Of a DNA stretch of 64,000 nucleotides, positions 15,945 to 24,051 are shown piece by piece (position 1 is the first letter of the stretch; every line of letters starts with the position of its first letter). Made by a program: the position numbers and the translations under genes. The stretch is from Lentisphaeria bacterium (GTDB lineage: Bacteria > Verrucomicrobiota > Lentisphaeria > Victivallales > Victivallaceae): contig JAFTRX010000026.1 in the NCBI GenBank assembly GCA_017462015.1, positions 1 to 64,000 on the forward strand, in the 5' to 3' direction. The notes under the pieces are model-generated. The model was not told where the DNA came from, did not search any database, and saw nothing but the letters and a program-made list of their open reading frames with translations.

Positions 15945-18344
15945 TCACTGCGCCAGTTTGAACAGTGCCATTTTGTTCACCTTTTGGATTGTGCCAGCCG
16001 GAGTCATGGGCAGCCAGAATTGAAGTTGAACCGTTTCCGCATTATTTGTGGTGGTAAACTCTACCGTCTGACCGCTGTCGGCTTTGACCATTTTTCCTGA
16101 TGCCGGAATGACTCTGATGGCGCATCCCGGAGGGAGTGCTGCGGAAAACTGCCATTTGCCGGGGGCGGCAAGTTTAACTTTTCCGGTCAGCATGATGGCA
16201 CCGTCTTTGGTGGTGGCGATTTCCAGATTTTCTTTGCCTGCGGCAGTGATTTTACAATTTACTGCCCGCCAGGAGAGTTTTTCCGGCATTTGGTTGCTGC
16301 CGACGGTTTTTACTGCCGTTTTTTCAGGAACAGAGGGCATTGTGCCATCTTCGCGCGAAAGTTCTCTGACTGAAATCGAGTCTATCCAGGTGCTGTAATT
16401 GGGCGGAACTTTGCCGCAAGATAAGCCGACGGAAGCTGTCATTGAGTTGGCAGGCTGGACAAAATCAACCGTAATCGTCTGCCAGTTGGTGTTGGTTTCG
16501 TCATTGCGGACTTGCTTGCCTTCCGCGCCTGAGGGGAGGGCAAAGAGCGACAATCTGGTTCCCTTATCCGCTTTGACCACAGCGGTTGCCCGGTAGCGGC
16601 GGCGCGGAATGAGTTTCAGGTCGTGCTTGATGCTCCACGTTGCGGTGGTGGCGGGGAAATTGAATTTCAAGGATTGTTTTCCGGAATGGAAAACCTGTTT
16701 GTCGTAAGCAATATTCCGGTCTTTGGCGGCAATTTCTCCTTCGCGGGCATTCTGACACCACAGCGACCAGTTCTGCAAAACATTCTTTTCGTTTGCCGTG
16801 GCGAAGTTGCCGTTGGCGACCATCTCTTTTCCACTGACGGTATATTTTACCGGCGGAATGATCTTTCCCTGAAGTTCCATCCAGAAATAATTGTTGTTTT
16901 CGCCCAGACAGATATAAAGTTTTTTTCCGCGTACCAGCTGCCGTCCATACCACGCTTTTCCCGCTTCCGGCAAATCCGCATCCGGAGAAATTGCCACGGT
17001 TGATGGCAGATGGATATCATTTCCCATGCCCGGTTTTCCTTTGGCATCTACGGGGTTCTTGACATTAATGAAGCGGTTGGTGGAGATCAATTCGCCGACA
17101 CCGGGGGCGCGTCCGGTCATACCGAAACCGATTTCACAATCGATGAGCAGATTGCCGATAAAGGTGTTTTCATATCCGCTGCGTACGGCAAACGCCTGAT
17201 ACGGCATGTTGTAAACGATATTTCCCTGCCACATCGACCTGCCGGAGTTACATTCAAAGCCGTAACTGTCTTCAATGGCAAGCGCACTGCCGTCAACGAT
17301 GTTGTTGTTGACCGAAACAAAGTGTTCTCTGCCGCCGGTTTTGATCTCAATCACCGAGCGCCAGCCGGAGTTGGTACAGATGTTGCTGCTGACAATGGCG
17401 CGGTTGGCTTTGAGATAAATCGCGGCACCGGCAAGACGGTGACGTTTGTTGTTGATAAAATGCCACTTTCCTTTGAGGACGGTTCCGTTTTTCAACCGTA
17501 TCTGCTGACCGTATGCTCTGCCGGGGATCGGTTCGCCGCGGTTGACGTTGCGGACGATGTTGCCCTGCACGGAAACGTTGTTGCCGTAGATGAGGATGCC
17601 GTGGATGTAGGCATCGCGTTCCGTGGCGGTTCTGCCGCCGCCGATAAGACGGTTGTCGTGGACGATGGTGTCGGTAAGATGGGTGGTACAACCTTCGGTT
17701 ATTTGTCCGGCTTTGCCGATCTTGATCCCGGCAACGCCGAAATCTTTCAGGTAGTTACTGCGAATGATCATACCGCGTTCCGTTGCGGTATTGAGATAGA
17801 TCGGGTTGGTGCCGCCGGTAAAGAAACAGTGTTCGACCTTTGCTTCACCGAGCTTGACACTGCGCAATCCCAGGGCGATACCTTTGGTTTTGAAGCGGCA
17901 GTTGTTTACATGGAAATATTCCACGCGGGGTTCGTTCTTGGAGAACGCGTAACCGTCAACACCGTTGAAACTGTTGATTTTCACGTTGTTGAGATACAAA
18001 CTTGCGCTTGTTTTGATGTTGTTCATCGAAATTGCCGCTGTACGCACGCGGGGAGAGTATTCGATCCCGCCTTTGACCGGACCGTTGATTACCCCGCCTT
18101 TGCCTTCGCCGCAAATACGCAGTGTGCCGTTGACAAGATTGAATACCGGATTGGCGGAAGAGGATATTTCAGCTCCGTCCTTCATGATGACGGTCAAGTC
18201 GCGTGTAACTTCTATTGTCCGGGAGAAGGTGTGTTTCCCCGGCGGGATGATGACCTCTTTTTCACTCATTAATTTATCTTCCAGCTCGGCGGCGGTACAA
18301 ATCAATGCCGCAATACTGATAAAAAACGTTAAAATTTGTTTCAT
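15945..18344 (-). CDS. Secreted right-handed beta-helix protein
   Basis: This encodes a 799-residue exported protein. Residues 1-19 form a signal peptide. Residues ~30-470 are a parallel beta-helix with repeated N-rich turns (for example GNIVRNVNR, NNNIVDGSA, GNLLIDCE), as in NosD, pectate lyases and polysaccharide lyases. A carbohydrate-binding-like region follows (~510-650, VVKADKGTRLSLF), then a C-terminal beta domain. The catalytic residues cannot be identified, so a lyase or glycosidase role on a polysaccharide is inference. The start at 18344 has GGAGG 8 bases upstream. It is the third gene of an operon, 16 bases after the pseudopilin. Confidence 0.85.
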   Translation of the reverse strand: MKQILTFFISIAALICTAAELEDKLMSEKEVIIPPGKHTFSRTIEVTRDLTVIMKDGAEISSSANPVFNLVNGTLRICGEGKGGVINGPVKGGIEYSPRVRTAAISMNNIKTSASLYLNNVKINSFNGVDGYAFSKNEPRVEYFHVNNCRFKTKGIALGLRSVKLGEAKVEHCFFTGGTNPIYLNTATERGMIIRSNYLKDFGVAGIKIGKAGQITEGCTTHLTDTIVHDNRLIGGGRTATERDAYIHGILIYGNNVSVQGNIVRNVNRGEPIPGRAYGQQIRLKNGTVLKGKWHFINNKRHRLAGAAIYLKANRAIVSSNICTNSGWRSVIEIKTGGREHFVSVNNNIVDGSALAIEDSYGFECNSGRSMWQGNIVYNMPYQAFAVRSGYENTFIGNLLIDCEIGFGMTGRAPGVGELISTNRFINVKNPVDAKGKPGMGNDIHLPSTVAISPDADLPEAGKAWYGRQLVRGKKLYICLGENNNYFWMELQGKIIPPVKYTVSGKEMVANGNFATANEKNVLQNWSLWCQNAREGEIAAKDRNIAYDKQVFHSGKQSLKFNFPATTATWSIKHDLKLIPRRRYRATAVVKADKGTRLSLFALPSGAEGKQVRNDETNTNWQTITVDFVQPANSMTASVGLSCGKVPPNYSTWIDSISVRELSREDGTMPSVPEKTAVKTVGSNQMPEKLSWRAVNCKITAAGKENLEIATTKDGAIMLTGKVKLAAPGKWQFSAALPPGCAIRVIPASGKMVKADSGQTVEFTTTNNAETVQLQFWLPMTPAGTIQKVNKMALFKLAQ

Positions 18345-18360
18345 AACAATTCCTCCGGTT

Positions 18361-19227
18361 TTAATGTACCGTTTCGTTTGCATAAGTCAAGTAAGTTTCA
18401 TCATTTATTTCTTCTTTACTTATAGGGGCAACGTGACCGTCGATGTAAAAAACGTTAGCTTTTTTACTGTGGCGCAGATGCAGTGTACGGTTGCCGCCAA
18501 TACCTTTGGCACGCTCTTCGCCGGGGCGGGCATTGGAAATATATGGAGCCTGATACCGGTCGCGGGTGTGGATACTGTCACCGCCGAGCGGAACTTTTTT
18601 GTATTCAGCTTTCATCATGGTGCGCCGGTGGATGTGATATATGCTTTCGTTGGGATAAGTTCCGCGCGGACCGAATTCCTCAAGACCGCGTATCACTCCG
18701 TATGTGCCATAGGAACCACGATAGTTCCACGCATACGAACTGGATATGTCCGGGTTCCAGGTCGGACAGCGCGATGCCGCACCTTGAGATTTCAAGTTGC
18801 GGGGCAACTCTCCGGCGAGAGATAAAATCCCTGCCCAGCCGTAGTTGATATCCTTGCCGCTGGAACTTTTGCCGTAAACGTTGAACGCCGCCGGGAAAAG
18901 GTCTTTGTTGTTGTCGGCATACATGTTCATCGCCACTGCCACACTTTTCATATTGCTGACACAACCGGTCGATTTGCCACGCTCCCGGGCGCTTTGCAGC
19001 GCCGGAAGCAAAATCGCCGCCAGTATCGCAATAATGGCAATCACGACCAGCAATTCTATTAAAGTGAAACGGGCATGTGCGGGGGACAAAGGAAACTTTT
19101 TTTCACGGGAAAAAAAGTTTCCTCTTTCCCCCGCGCCCCCTTTCTCCTTCAAAAAAAGCGGGGTGTTTTGCTGCTCCAGTTTGTCGCCGCGCTTGAAAAA
19201 ACGCGTTGTTCCGGCTGAATATTTCAT
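18361..19227 (-). CDS. Pseudopilin-like protein with H-X9-DG motif
   Basis: This encodes a 288-residue prepilin-type protein. [16 protein letters not shown] starts at residue 54 and is the type IV/type II secretion pilin helix with Glu at +5. Near the C-terminus, [14 protein letters not shown] fits the processing-associated H-X9-DG motif common in Lentisphaerota and Planctomycetota. Two features are odd. The leader is 53 residues long, far above normal, because residues ~13-50 are encoded by a palindromic repeat element (19081-19190). The residue before Phe54 is Arg, not the Gly that prepilin peptidase prefers. The start at 19227 has AAGGGA upstream. It sits between an FAD oxidoreductase and a beta-helix gene. 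It may be a surface or secretion accessory rather than a pilus subunit. Confidence 0.9.
   Translation of the reverse strand: MKYSAGTTRFFKRGDKLEQQNTPLFLKEKGGAGERGNFFSREKKFPLSPAHARFTLIELLVVIAIIAILAAILLPALQSARERGKSTGCVSNMKSVAVAMNMYADNNKDLFPAAFNVYGKSSSGKDINYGWAGILSLAGELPRNLKSQGAASRCPTWNPDISSSYAWNYRGSYGTYGVIRGLEEFGPRGTYPNESIYHIHRRTMMKAEYKKVPLGGDSIHTRDRYQAPYISNARPGEERAKGIGGNRTLHLRHSKKANVFYIDGHVAPISKEEINDETYLTYANETVH
19081..19190 (-). repeat. Palindromic element A, copy 1 (inside a coding region)
   Basis: This ~110-bp element is aligned with 22111-22217 and 50951-51060. Its 3' half is an inverted repeat with 23-base arms (19081-19103 and 19110-19132, two mismatches) around CACGGG. Its 5' half carries the shared CAAAAC...CGCTTTT block. 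It is read in frame in the pseudopilin gene and encodes [10 protein letters not shown]...[13 protein letters not shown]. Confidence 0.85.
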
Positions 19228-19240
19228 GGTATTTCCCTTT

Positions 19241-20422
19241 TCAAATATTGCATTTTTGTCTTTGCAATTCAGTTTTTACTTTGCTGTACTCCGGAATTCC
19301 CAGCGCTGCGGCAACTCCGGCGGCCTGTCCGGTCGCCATGCAGACCGGCATCAGACGGACAGCGGTCACTGCTCTGGTCTCAATGCTGATACAACGTCCC
19401 CCCACACAGAGGTTCTCCAACTTTTCCGGAAGCAATGCACCATAAGGTATCGCCCGCGAACCGCCATTGGACTTGCGCCATGGCGAGTTGAAGCTGTGGA
19501 TGTAATGCTCTCCGTATGATCTGCTGCCCCGGGCAACCGGTTCGGTGACCGGAGTATTGTTGTCCAGATCGTCGCAGGTGATGACCTCTTTCCCTTTTAT
19601 GTTACACGAGGAACGCACCCCGATCATCGGGGCAACTGCCGACAGGCGGCAATTTTCAAATCCCGGAAGTTTTTCTTTCATCCATTGGAGTATCACCGGT
19701 ATCTGTTCCCGCAGTTCAATATCCATGCGTGTCAACTCAAATGCATCCAGAGCATCGCCGCTTACAGCGGTCAAGTTGAGCAGTATCTCCTGACCGTCTC
19801 CGACGATGGTTCCCATGAAACGATCCTGATAACTGAAGGGAAAATCAAGTTTCGGGAAAAGTTCCATCAGCTTGGGTTTGTCAAACTCTTTTACCCCGGA
19901 GACCCGGAACAATACCGTTTTGGTCATCGTTTCTTCAACGCGGTACGGCAGTATCTCCACTCCGGAGAGTCTCGATAATACGGCATCTCCGGTGGCATCA
20001 ACAAAATTGTCCGCACTGAAGGTGTAATTTTTGCCGCAGGCGCTGACTGTGATCTCTTTTATCCGGCTTCCCTGCACGTCAACGGCATGCAAGGTCGCGT
20101 AGAAAAGCATATCCACACCGGAATTTTTCAACATTCCTGTCATGGCAAGCCCGATGGCAAACTCTGAACTGTTCATCGTAATATTATTGACGATGAAAGC
20201 ATCTTTTTCCATCGCTTGAGCGAACTCTCCGGCGATTCCGCCCCGGGTGGCGGCATTGAAATCTCTTATTCCGGAAAAGACCGGACAGCCGCAGTAAACG
20301 GCAACGCCGCCCGGACCGGAATTTTTATCCAGAAGCAAAACTTTTTTCCCGGTACGCACTGCTCCGATGGCTGCCCCGAAACCGGCAGGTCCTCCACCGC
20401 AGACGATGACATCATAATGCAT
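19241..20422 (-). CDS. FAD-dependent oxidoreductase
   Basis: This encodes a 393-residue flavoprotein. The N-terminal dinucleotide-binding motif is [18 protein letters not shown], followed by [23 protein letters not shown] is the second FAD contact, and CVGGRCIS with [10 protein letters not shown] forms the C-terminal FAD motif. This is the FAD_oxidored (PF12831-like) arrangement, often found beside glycoside hydrolases and sugar regulators in Lentisphaerota and Planctomycetota. The substrate is unknown; a sugar or sugar acid is a guess. The start at 20422 was chosen for the GGAGAAAG site upstream. It is the first gene of the operon with the pseudopilin (13-base gap) and beta-helix protein, divergent from an AraC-type regulator. 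Confidence 0.9.
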   Translation of the reverse strand: MHYDVIVCGGGPAGFGAAIGAVRTGKKVLLLDKNSGPGGVAVYCGCPVFSGIRDFNAATRGGIAGEFAQAMEKDAFIVNNITMNSSEFAIGLAMTGMLKNSGVDMLFYATLHAVDVQGSRIKEITVSACGKNYTFSADNFVDATGDAVLSRLSGVEILPYRVEETMTKTVLFRVSGVKEFDKPKLMELFPKLDFPFSYQDRFMGTIVGDGQEILLNLTAVSGDALDAFELTRMDIELREQIPVILQWMKEKLPGFENCRLSAVAPMIGVRSSCNIKGKEVITCDDLDNNTPVTEPVARGSRSYGEHYIHSFNSPWRKSNGGSRAIPYGALLPEKLENLCVGGRCISIETRAVTAVRLMPVCMATGQAAGVAAALGIPEYSKVKTELQRQKCNI

Positions 20423-20464
20423 GATTCTTTCTCCATGTGATCGTGTTTTTCTCAACACGGTTAA

Positions 20465-20493
20465 AATATACTGCCAAAAAAGCGGTTATACAA
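20465..20493 (-). promoter_or_regulatory. Promoter of FAD oxidoreductase operon
   Basis: On the minus strand TTGTAT, 17 bases, then TATATT (20470 down to 20465), about 43 bases before the start. A CGTGTT/AACACG hairpin (20442-20459) lies in the untranslated leader. The regulator promoter starts just 13 bases away on the other strand, so shared operators are likely. Confidence 0.55.
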
Positions 20494-20505
20494 TTTGTTA
20501 TAATC

Positions 20506-20533
20506 TTGATTTTTTATAAAATCATGCTATATT
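20506..20533 (+). promoter_or_regulatory. Promoter of PocR/AraC-type regulator
   Basis: TTGATT, a 16-base spacer ending in ATGC, and TATATT (20528-20533), about 43 bases before the start. Confidence 0.6.
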
Positions 20534-20575
20534 TTAATGTATTTTGTAAAAATATTTTCAAGTGGGAATAAGATT

Positions 20576-21421
20576 ATGGGTGACTCTTCAAAAATTTCTG
20601 TGGAAAAAATCCAGTCATTATGGGAAGAGCAGGAACGCATTCACCATATCCATTTGACCTTGCATGACCATATCGGCTGCTTTTATCTTTCGGATGAACC
20701 GCATATACTTTCCGGAGTGAATATCCATCAGGCAAATTGCTGCACTTTTCCCGGAAAAATCCGGAAAAAGTGTCTCGCTCATTGCCGGGATAAAGCTATG
20801 GAAAGGGCGGCAAAGGAGAAAAAAATCTTTACCATGACCTGTTGGCGCGGGATAAAAGAGGCGGTCATGCCGCTGTACCACAATGATATCCATGCCGCAA
20901 CGATCTTTGCCGGTTCTTTCCGGGTGCCTGATTTTGATTTATCGGGATTTTCCCGGAAATATCAGGAAGAGTATTTGAGCATGCCGCTTTGGGATGACTC
21001 CCGAATGGCTGAGCTTGAAACGATCCTGATGACTACCGGTTATGCATTGCTTCAGCTTGCTGAAAATTTGCGCAGTAATATTGAACACGAACCCGGCCGC
21101 AAGGGGATGATCTGCAACTTTCTGCGCCAGCACTTCAAAGAAGCGGTCGGAGTAGGGGATCTTGCAGCGCATCTGGAACTTTCTGAATCGCGGACACTGC
21201 ATGTGTTGCATGAGCTTTTTGGCAGAGGATTTTCCTGTTTGCTCAACGAAGAGCGTATCCATCATGTGACGGAGTATTTGCTCAACACGGAACTGACTTT
21301 GCATGAAATAGCCCGTTTGACCGGGTTCCGCAATGAATATTATTTAAGTTCTGTGTTCAAGAAAATGCGTGGTCGATCTCCCGGAGAACTGCGCCGCCGG
21401 GCATGGAAGAACCGGCTGTAG
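20576..21421 (+). CDS. AraC-family regulator with PocR sensory domain
   Basis: This encodes a 281-residue regulator. Residues ~10-165 resemble the PocR domain, a ligand sensor with conserved cysteines seen here as NCCTFPGK, KKCLAHCRDK and TMTCWRGIKE. Residues ~185-281 hold the two AraC helix-turn-helix motifs (VGDLAAHLELSESRTLHVL and LTLHEIARLTGFRNEYYLS) and end GRSPGELRRR. The start at 20576 has GTGGGA upstream. It is divergent from the FAD oxidoreductase-pseudopilin-beta-helix operon, which it probably controls in response to a small molecule such as a sugar. Confidence 0.9.
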   Translation: MGDSSKISVEKIQSLWEEQERIHHIHLTLHDHIGCFYLSDEPHILSGVNIHQANCCTFPGKIRKKCLAHCRDKAMERAAKEKKIFTMTCWRGIKEAVMPLYHNDIHAATIFAGSFRVPDFDLSGFSRKYQEEYLSMPLWDDSRMAELETILMTTGYALLQLAENLRSNIEHEPGRKGMICNFLRQHFKEAVGVGDLAAHLELSESRTLHVLHELFGRGFSCLLNEERIHHVTEYLLNTELTLHEIARLTGFRNEYYLSSVFKKMRGRSPGELRRRAWKNRL

Positions 21422-21426
21422 GGGTG

Positions 21427-21608
21427 TTGATTTGCTGTAAGAGCAAATCAACGTGAAGCGCAGGATAAATCCTGCATGAAGCATTGCTTCGCAATGTGAA
21501 GCGTTTGCCATTCGGCAAACATGAAGCGCTCGCGTTGCGAGTAAGGACATGATAAGTTTATGGGGAGGTTTGCCGTTGGCAAACCGTGAAGAGCAGGATA
21601 TAAATCCT
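21427..21608 (+). repeat. Array of short hairpins with RTGAAGM spacers
   Basis: Seven small hairpins follow one another: TTGATTTGCT/AGCAAATCAA (21427-21451), GCAGGA/TCCTGC, ATTGC/GCAAT, GTTTGCC/GGCAAAC, CTCGC/GCGAG, GGTTTGCC/GGCAAACC, and AGGAT/ATCCT. Most are joined by the same seven bases, GTGAAGC or ATGAAGC (21453, 21476, 21496 and 21521; GTGAAGA at 21586). Stems differ in sequence, loops are 3-6 bases and spacers are constant. There are no direct repeats of CRISPR type. It lies between the regulator gene and a phage-like remnant. Confidence 0.8.
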
Positions 21609-21629
21609 AGTATTAAATTTTAAGTTGGA

Positions 21630-21857
21630 TTATTCAGCGGATGGAGCTTCTTGCTGCGCTTTTTCTTTGCGCCACTCTTCAAGGTCTTTTTGCTCTTCGG
21701 CGGTGGGCGCATACCCAAGTTTAACGCGCTGATTGAGACATTGCATTGCATAATCGTGAAATTCCTGAGCCATCTTTTTTCCCCATGGGGTTCGCTCAAA
21801 GGCTTCCGCCCTCAATATGTCTCTCGGGGTAGCTTCCCAAAGTTCGCCCTGCGGCAT
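21630..21857 (-). CDS. Small charged protein next to phage-like remnant
   Basis: This encodes a 75-residue, soluble, helical, charged protein (TPWGKKMAQEFHDYAMQCLNQR, quoted in part as KKMAQEFHDYAMQ). I do not recognise it. It has a strong GGAGGT site 5 bases before its ATG, located inside the end of the preceding ADP-ribosyltransferase-like frame, so translation was coupled to that gene. Association with a prophage head-protein remnant suggests phage origin. It may no longer be expressed, since the upstream gene is truncated. Confidence 0.5.
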   Translation of the reverse strand: MPQGELWEATPRDILRAEAFERTPWGKKMAQEFHDYAMQCLNQRVKLGYAPTAEEQKDLEEWRKEKAQQEAPSAE

Positions 21858-21858
21858 A

Positions 21859-22224
21859 TCAAACCTCCGTTATTGCAATGTGGAATATACCTTTTTCATC
21901 AACCGTTGGTTTAATATAGCCCGTTTCTCCGGATTTTAAAGCCCTGAATTTGATTTTTCTGTCAAAAAGTACCTCCTCGTCAGATCCTATCCAGCTGTGA
22001 TCGCCGATGTAAACACCGTTTCTTCCGTGGACATGCAGCATGATCTTATGTTTTCTGTTGTTGTCAAGGTACGCCGCGGTTGCAAGTTCGGATGTGATAA
22101 GTGCATCGTTTTGCGACCAACGGGAGCAAAACACACTCCGCTTTTCTCGGAAAGGGGTGGGGTGTGGGGAGGGGAAAACCCTCTTTTCTCGTGAAAAGAG
22201 GGTTTTCCCCTCCCCACAAATCAA
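21859..22224 (-). pseudogene. Truncated phage-type ADP-ribosyltransferase-like protein
   Basis: The frame of 121 residues has two parts. Residues 1 to ~35 are encoded by palindromic element copy 2 (KTLFSREKRVFPSP). Residues ~38-121 resemble the C-terminal half of mono-ADP-ribosyltransferase domains attached to phage minor head proteins: KIMLHVHGRNGVYIGDHSW, then GSDEEVLFDRKIKFRAL, which looks like the acidic D/E-x-E motif. The N-terminal NAD-binding half is missing. I read this as a prophage gene truncated at the element boundary. The family assignment rests on motif resemblance only. Confidence 0.5.
22111..22217 (+). repeat. Palindromic element A, copy 2
   Basis: The element has perfect 24-base inverted-repeat arms (22164-22187 and 22194-22217) around CTCGTG. 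The 5' part (22111-22163) aligns with copies 1 and 3. The plus-strand frame encodes QNTLRFSRK...TLFSREKRVFPSP. It abuts the stop codon of tcdA and may act as its terminator. Confidence 0.9.
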
Positions 22225-22922
22225 CTCTTTTTGATCAAAGAGTTGGCTGCTTCTGCTGCGCAGAAGCAGCCGAAGATGGCGGGGATGAAGCTGATGGAGC
22301 CGATTTTGCGGTTGGCAAAAGTTTTCAGCGGGGGTTCGGGTGAGTAGACGGTTTTCACGCCTTTGGAAATTCCGTGTTCGCGGAGTGCTTTCCGAACATT
22401 GCGTGCCAGCGGGCAGCCGGAAGTTTTGGAAATATCGGCGATTTTTATCTGTGACGGGTCAAGTTTTCCGCCTGCGCCCATAGCGCTGATAAAGGGGATT
22501 TTCCGCCGTTTGAGTTCCAGAAGGAACCAGATTTTTGGAGCAAATTCATCAATGGCATCAATGGCAAAATCAAACGGTGTTTCCAGCAGAGTTTTTATCT
22601 CATCTTCCGAGCGCAGGAATTGATAACGGGCATCTATTTCGGCATCGGGATTGATAAGTTGGATACGTTCTTTCCAAACCTCCACTTTGGGTTGTCCCAC
22701 GGTGTTTTGCAGTGCGGAAAGCTGGCGGTTGCAGTTGGTGATATCCACGGTGTCGCCGTCGATGATGGTGAGTTTGCCGATACCGGCGCGGGCGAGGTTT
22801 TCCACCGCGTAACCGCCGACACCGCCGACACCCAGTATCAGAATATGGGCATTGCGTATTTTGCGGCATTGGGCATCATCCAGCAACAGCCGGGTACGCT
22901 CAAAAATAAAGTCATTGTTCAC
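22221..22922 (-). CDS. tcdA: tRNA threonylcarbamoyladenosine dehydratase (ThiF/E1-like)
   Basis: This encodes a 233-residue member of the ThiF/MoeB/HesA E1-like superfamily. The ATP-binding motif ILGVGGVGGYAVENLARAG (~30-48) is followed by the conserved TIIDGDTVDITNCNRQ. Length and sequence fit TcdA (CsdL/YgdL), which cyclises t6A37 in tRNA to ct6A. This would tie in with tsaD, the t6A synthesis gene at 47793-48869. It overlaps the end of tatD by 11 bases and is the last gene of the pfp operon. Its stop is immediately followed by palindromic element copy 2. Confidence 0.88.
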   Translation of the reverse strand: MNNDFIFERTRLLLDDAQCRKIRNAHILILGVGGVGGYAVENLARAGIGKLTIIDGDTVDITNCNRQLSALQNTVGQPKVEVWKERIQLINPDAEIDARYQFLRSEDEIKTLLETPFDFAIDAIDEFAPKIWFLLELKRRKIPFISAMGAGGKLDPSQIKIADISKTSGCPLARNVRKALREHGISKGVKTVYSPEPPLKTFANRKIGSISFIPAIFGCFCAAEAANSLIKKS

Positions 22923-23532
22923 TTGTTATTTCTCCAAATGCGGCGGCGGCAAGCTGCGGCAGATCGCAATTGCCGCTGCGGTCAGCAGCCATTGTTATCA
23001 CATGTTCCAAATCGATATCCGCGTTATCATCGCTTTCAAACCCGAACTTTCCATTGGGAGCTGCAAGTTTTTCCATCAAATCGCGCCGTTCAACCGCCTG
23101 CGGGTGAAACGAAACGATACCGCCGTGCTGCCAGATCGCCTCCAGCGCATTTGCTTTGCCCCGGAAGCCGTGGATCACCCATTGCAACTTGTGTTTTTTC
23201 AATAACGAAAACAGCTCCGGCAACGCGCGCACCACATGGAGTATCACCGGTTTTCTGCAATCCTGCGCCAGCGAGAGCAACGCGGAAAGATATTGCATTT
23301 GAACCGGGAGTTCCGGCCCGCGCAGACGGTCAAGTCCGACTTCTCCCAGTGCGGTGAAGTCCGGCAGTGTATTTCCGATATGTTCAGGCAGAGGCGAAAA
23401 ACTTTCCGGCAGATACCATGGGTGATATTCCAGAGAACGGTAAGGCGCAACCGACGGAAAGGGAGTGGATAGCAGTTCCGGATATTTTCCAGTTATGGTA
23501 TGGGTGTGAAAATCACAGCACGGGATCATCAT
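22912..23532 (-). CDS. TatD-family metal-dependent hydrolase
   Basis: This encodes a 206-residue TIM-barrel hydrolase. Metal-binding motifs are visible in order: DFHTHT (His-x-His), GEVGLDR (Glu), VILHVVRA (His), WVIHGFRG (His) and FGFESDDNAD (acidic site). It is shorter than typical TatD (about 255 residues), with compact loops. TatD proteins are DNases or RNases of uncertain role. The start at 23532 was chosen because ATG overlaps the ruvC stop (ATGA). It lies between ruvC and tcdA in one operon. Confidence 0.88.
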   Translation of the reverse strand: MMIPCCDFHTHTITGKYPELLSTPFPSVAPYRSLEYHPWYLPESFSPLPEHIGNTLPDFTALGEVGLDRLRGPELPVQMQYLSALLSLAQDCRKPVILHVVRALPELFSLLKKHKLQWVIHGFRGKANALEAIWQHGGIVSFHPQAVERRDLMEKLAAPNGKFGFESDDNADIDLEHVITMAADRSGNCDLPQLAAAAFGEITSEQ

Positions 23533-24038
23533 AACTGCTTTCCGATACCGGGGCCGAGTTCCGGGTGCTGCAGACGTTGGATGTGGCACAGTGCCAATGC
23601 CAGAGCATCGGTACTGTCGAGCGGGATATTTTCCACGCCGATGCCGAATTCAGCGGCGAGAATAAAAGCAATGCGCTCTTTATCCGCACTGCCGCTGCCG
23701 GTTGCGGCGCGTTTGGCAACGCTGGGTGTGTAGGCAAATGCCGGTATCTGATTGTTGGCAAGCGCGGCGAGGATGCCGCCGCGTGCCATGCCGAGAATGA
23801 TGGCTGTTTTGGAATTTTTTCCGACAAATGGCTCTTCCAATACGGCACACTCCGGATGCCACAGCGAAACCAGCTCACTGATGCCGCCGTAGAGACGGCG
23901 GAGACATTCGGTGTGCGGGAGCCGGGGAGAATTGGCGATCACCCCGCAGTCGAGTATTTTGCACTTTCCGGCTGGGGTGAGTTCGATCACCCCGTAGCCG
24001 GTAGTGCGGATAGCCGGGTCAATACCGAGTACGACCAT
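23529..24038 (-). CDS. ruvC: Holliday junction endonuclease RuvC
   Basis: This encodes a 169-residue resolvase of standard length. Active-site acidic residues lie in VLGIDPAIRTTGYG, in CAVLEEPFVGKNSKTAI and in the C-terminal STDALALALCH; SADKERIAFIL also matches the family. The start at 24038 was preferred over upstream codons because it fits the RuvC N-terminus and follows GGGATA. It lies 13 bases after gatA. No ruvA or ruvB is adjacent. Confidence 0.95.
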   Translation of the reverse strand: MVVLGIDPAIRTTGYGVIELTPAGKCKILDCGVIANSPRLPHTECLRRLYGGISELVSLWHPECAVLEEPFVGKNSKTAIILGMARGGILAALANNQIPAFAYTPSVAKRAATGSGSADKERIAFILAAEFGIGVENIPLDSTDALALALCHIQRLQHPELGPGIGKQL

Positions 24039-24051
24039 GGTACTATCCCAA

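Noticed and set aside
17010-18272. 420-codon plus-strand frame opposite the beta-helix gene
   Set aside because: The minus strand encodes a signal peptide and a clear repeat-rich beta-helix protein; the antisense frame has no family signature.
21427-21608. CRISPR array
   Set aside because: The recurring unit is only seven bases, the variable units are self-complementary hairpins of unequal length, and no cas gene is present.
22222-22271. Inverted repeats CAACTCTTT/AAAGAGTTG and GGCTGCTTCTGC/GCAGAAGCAGCC as a terminator of tcdA
   Set aside because: Both lie inside the last codons of tcdA without a following U-run; palindromic element copy 2 directly after the stop is the better candidate.
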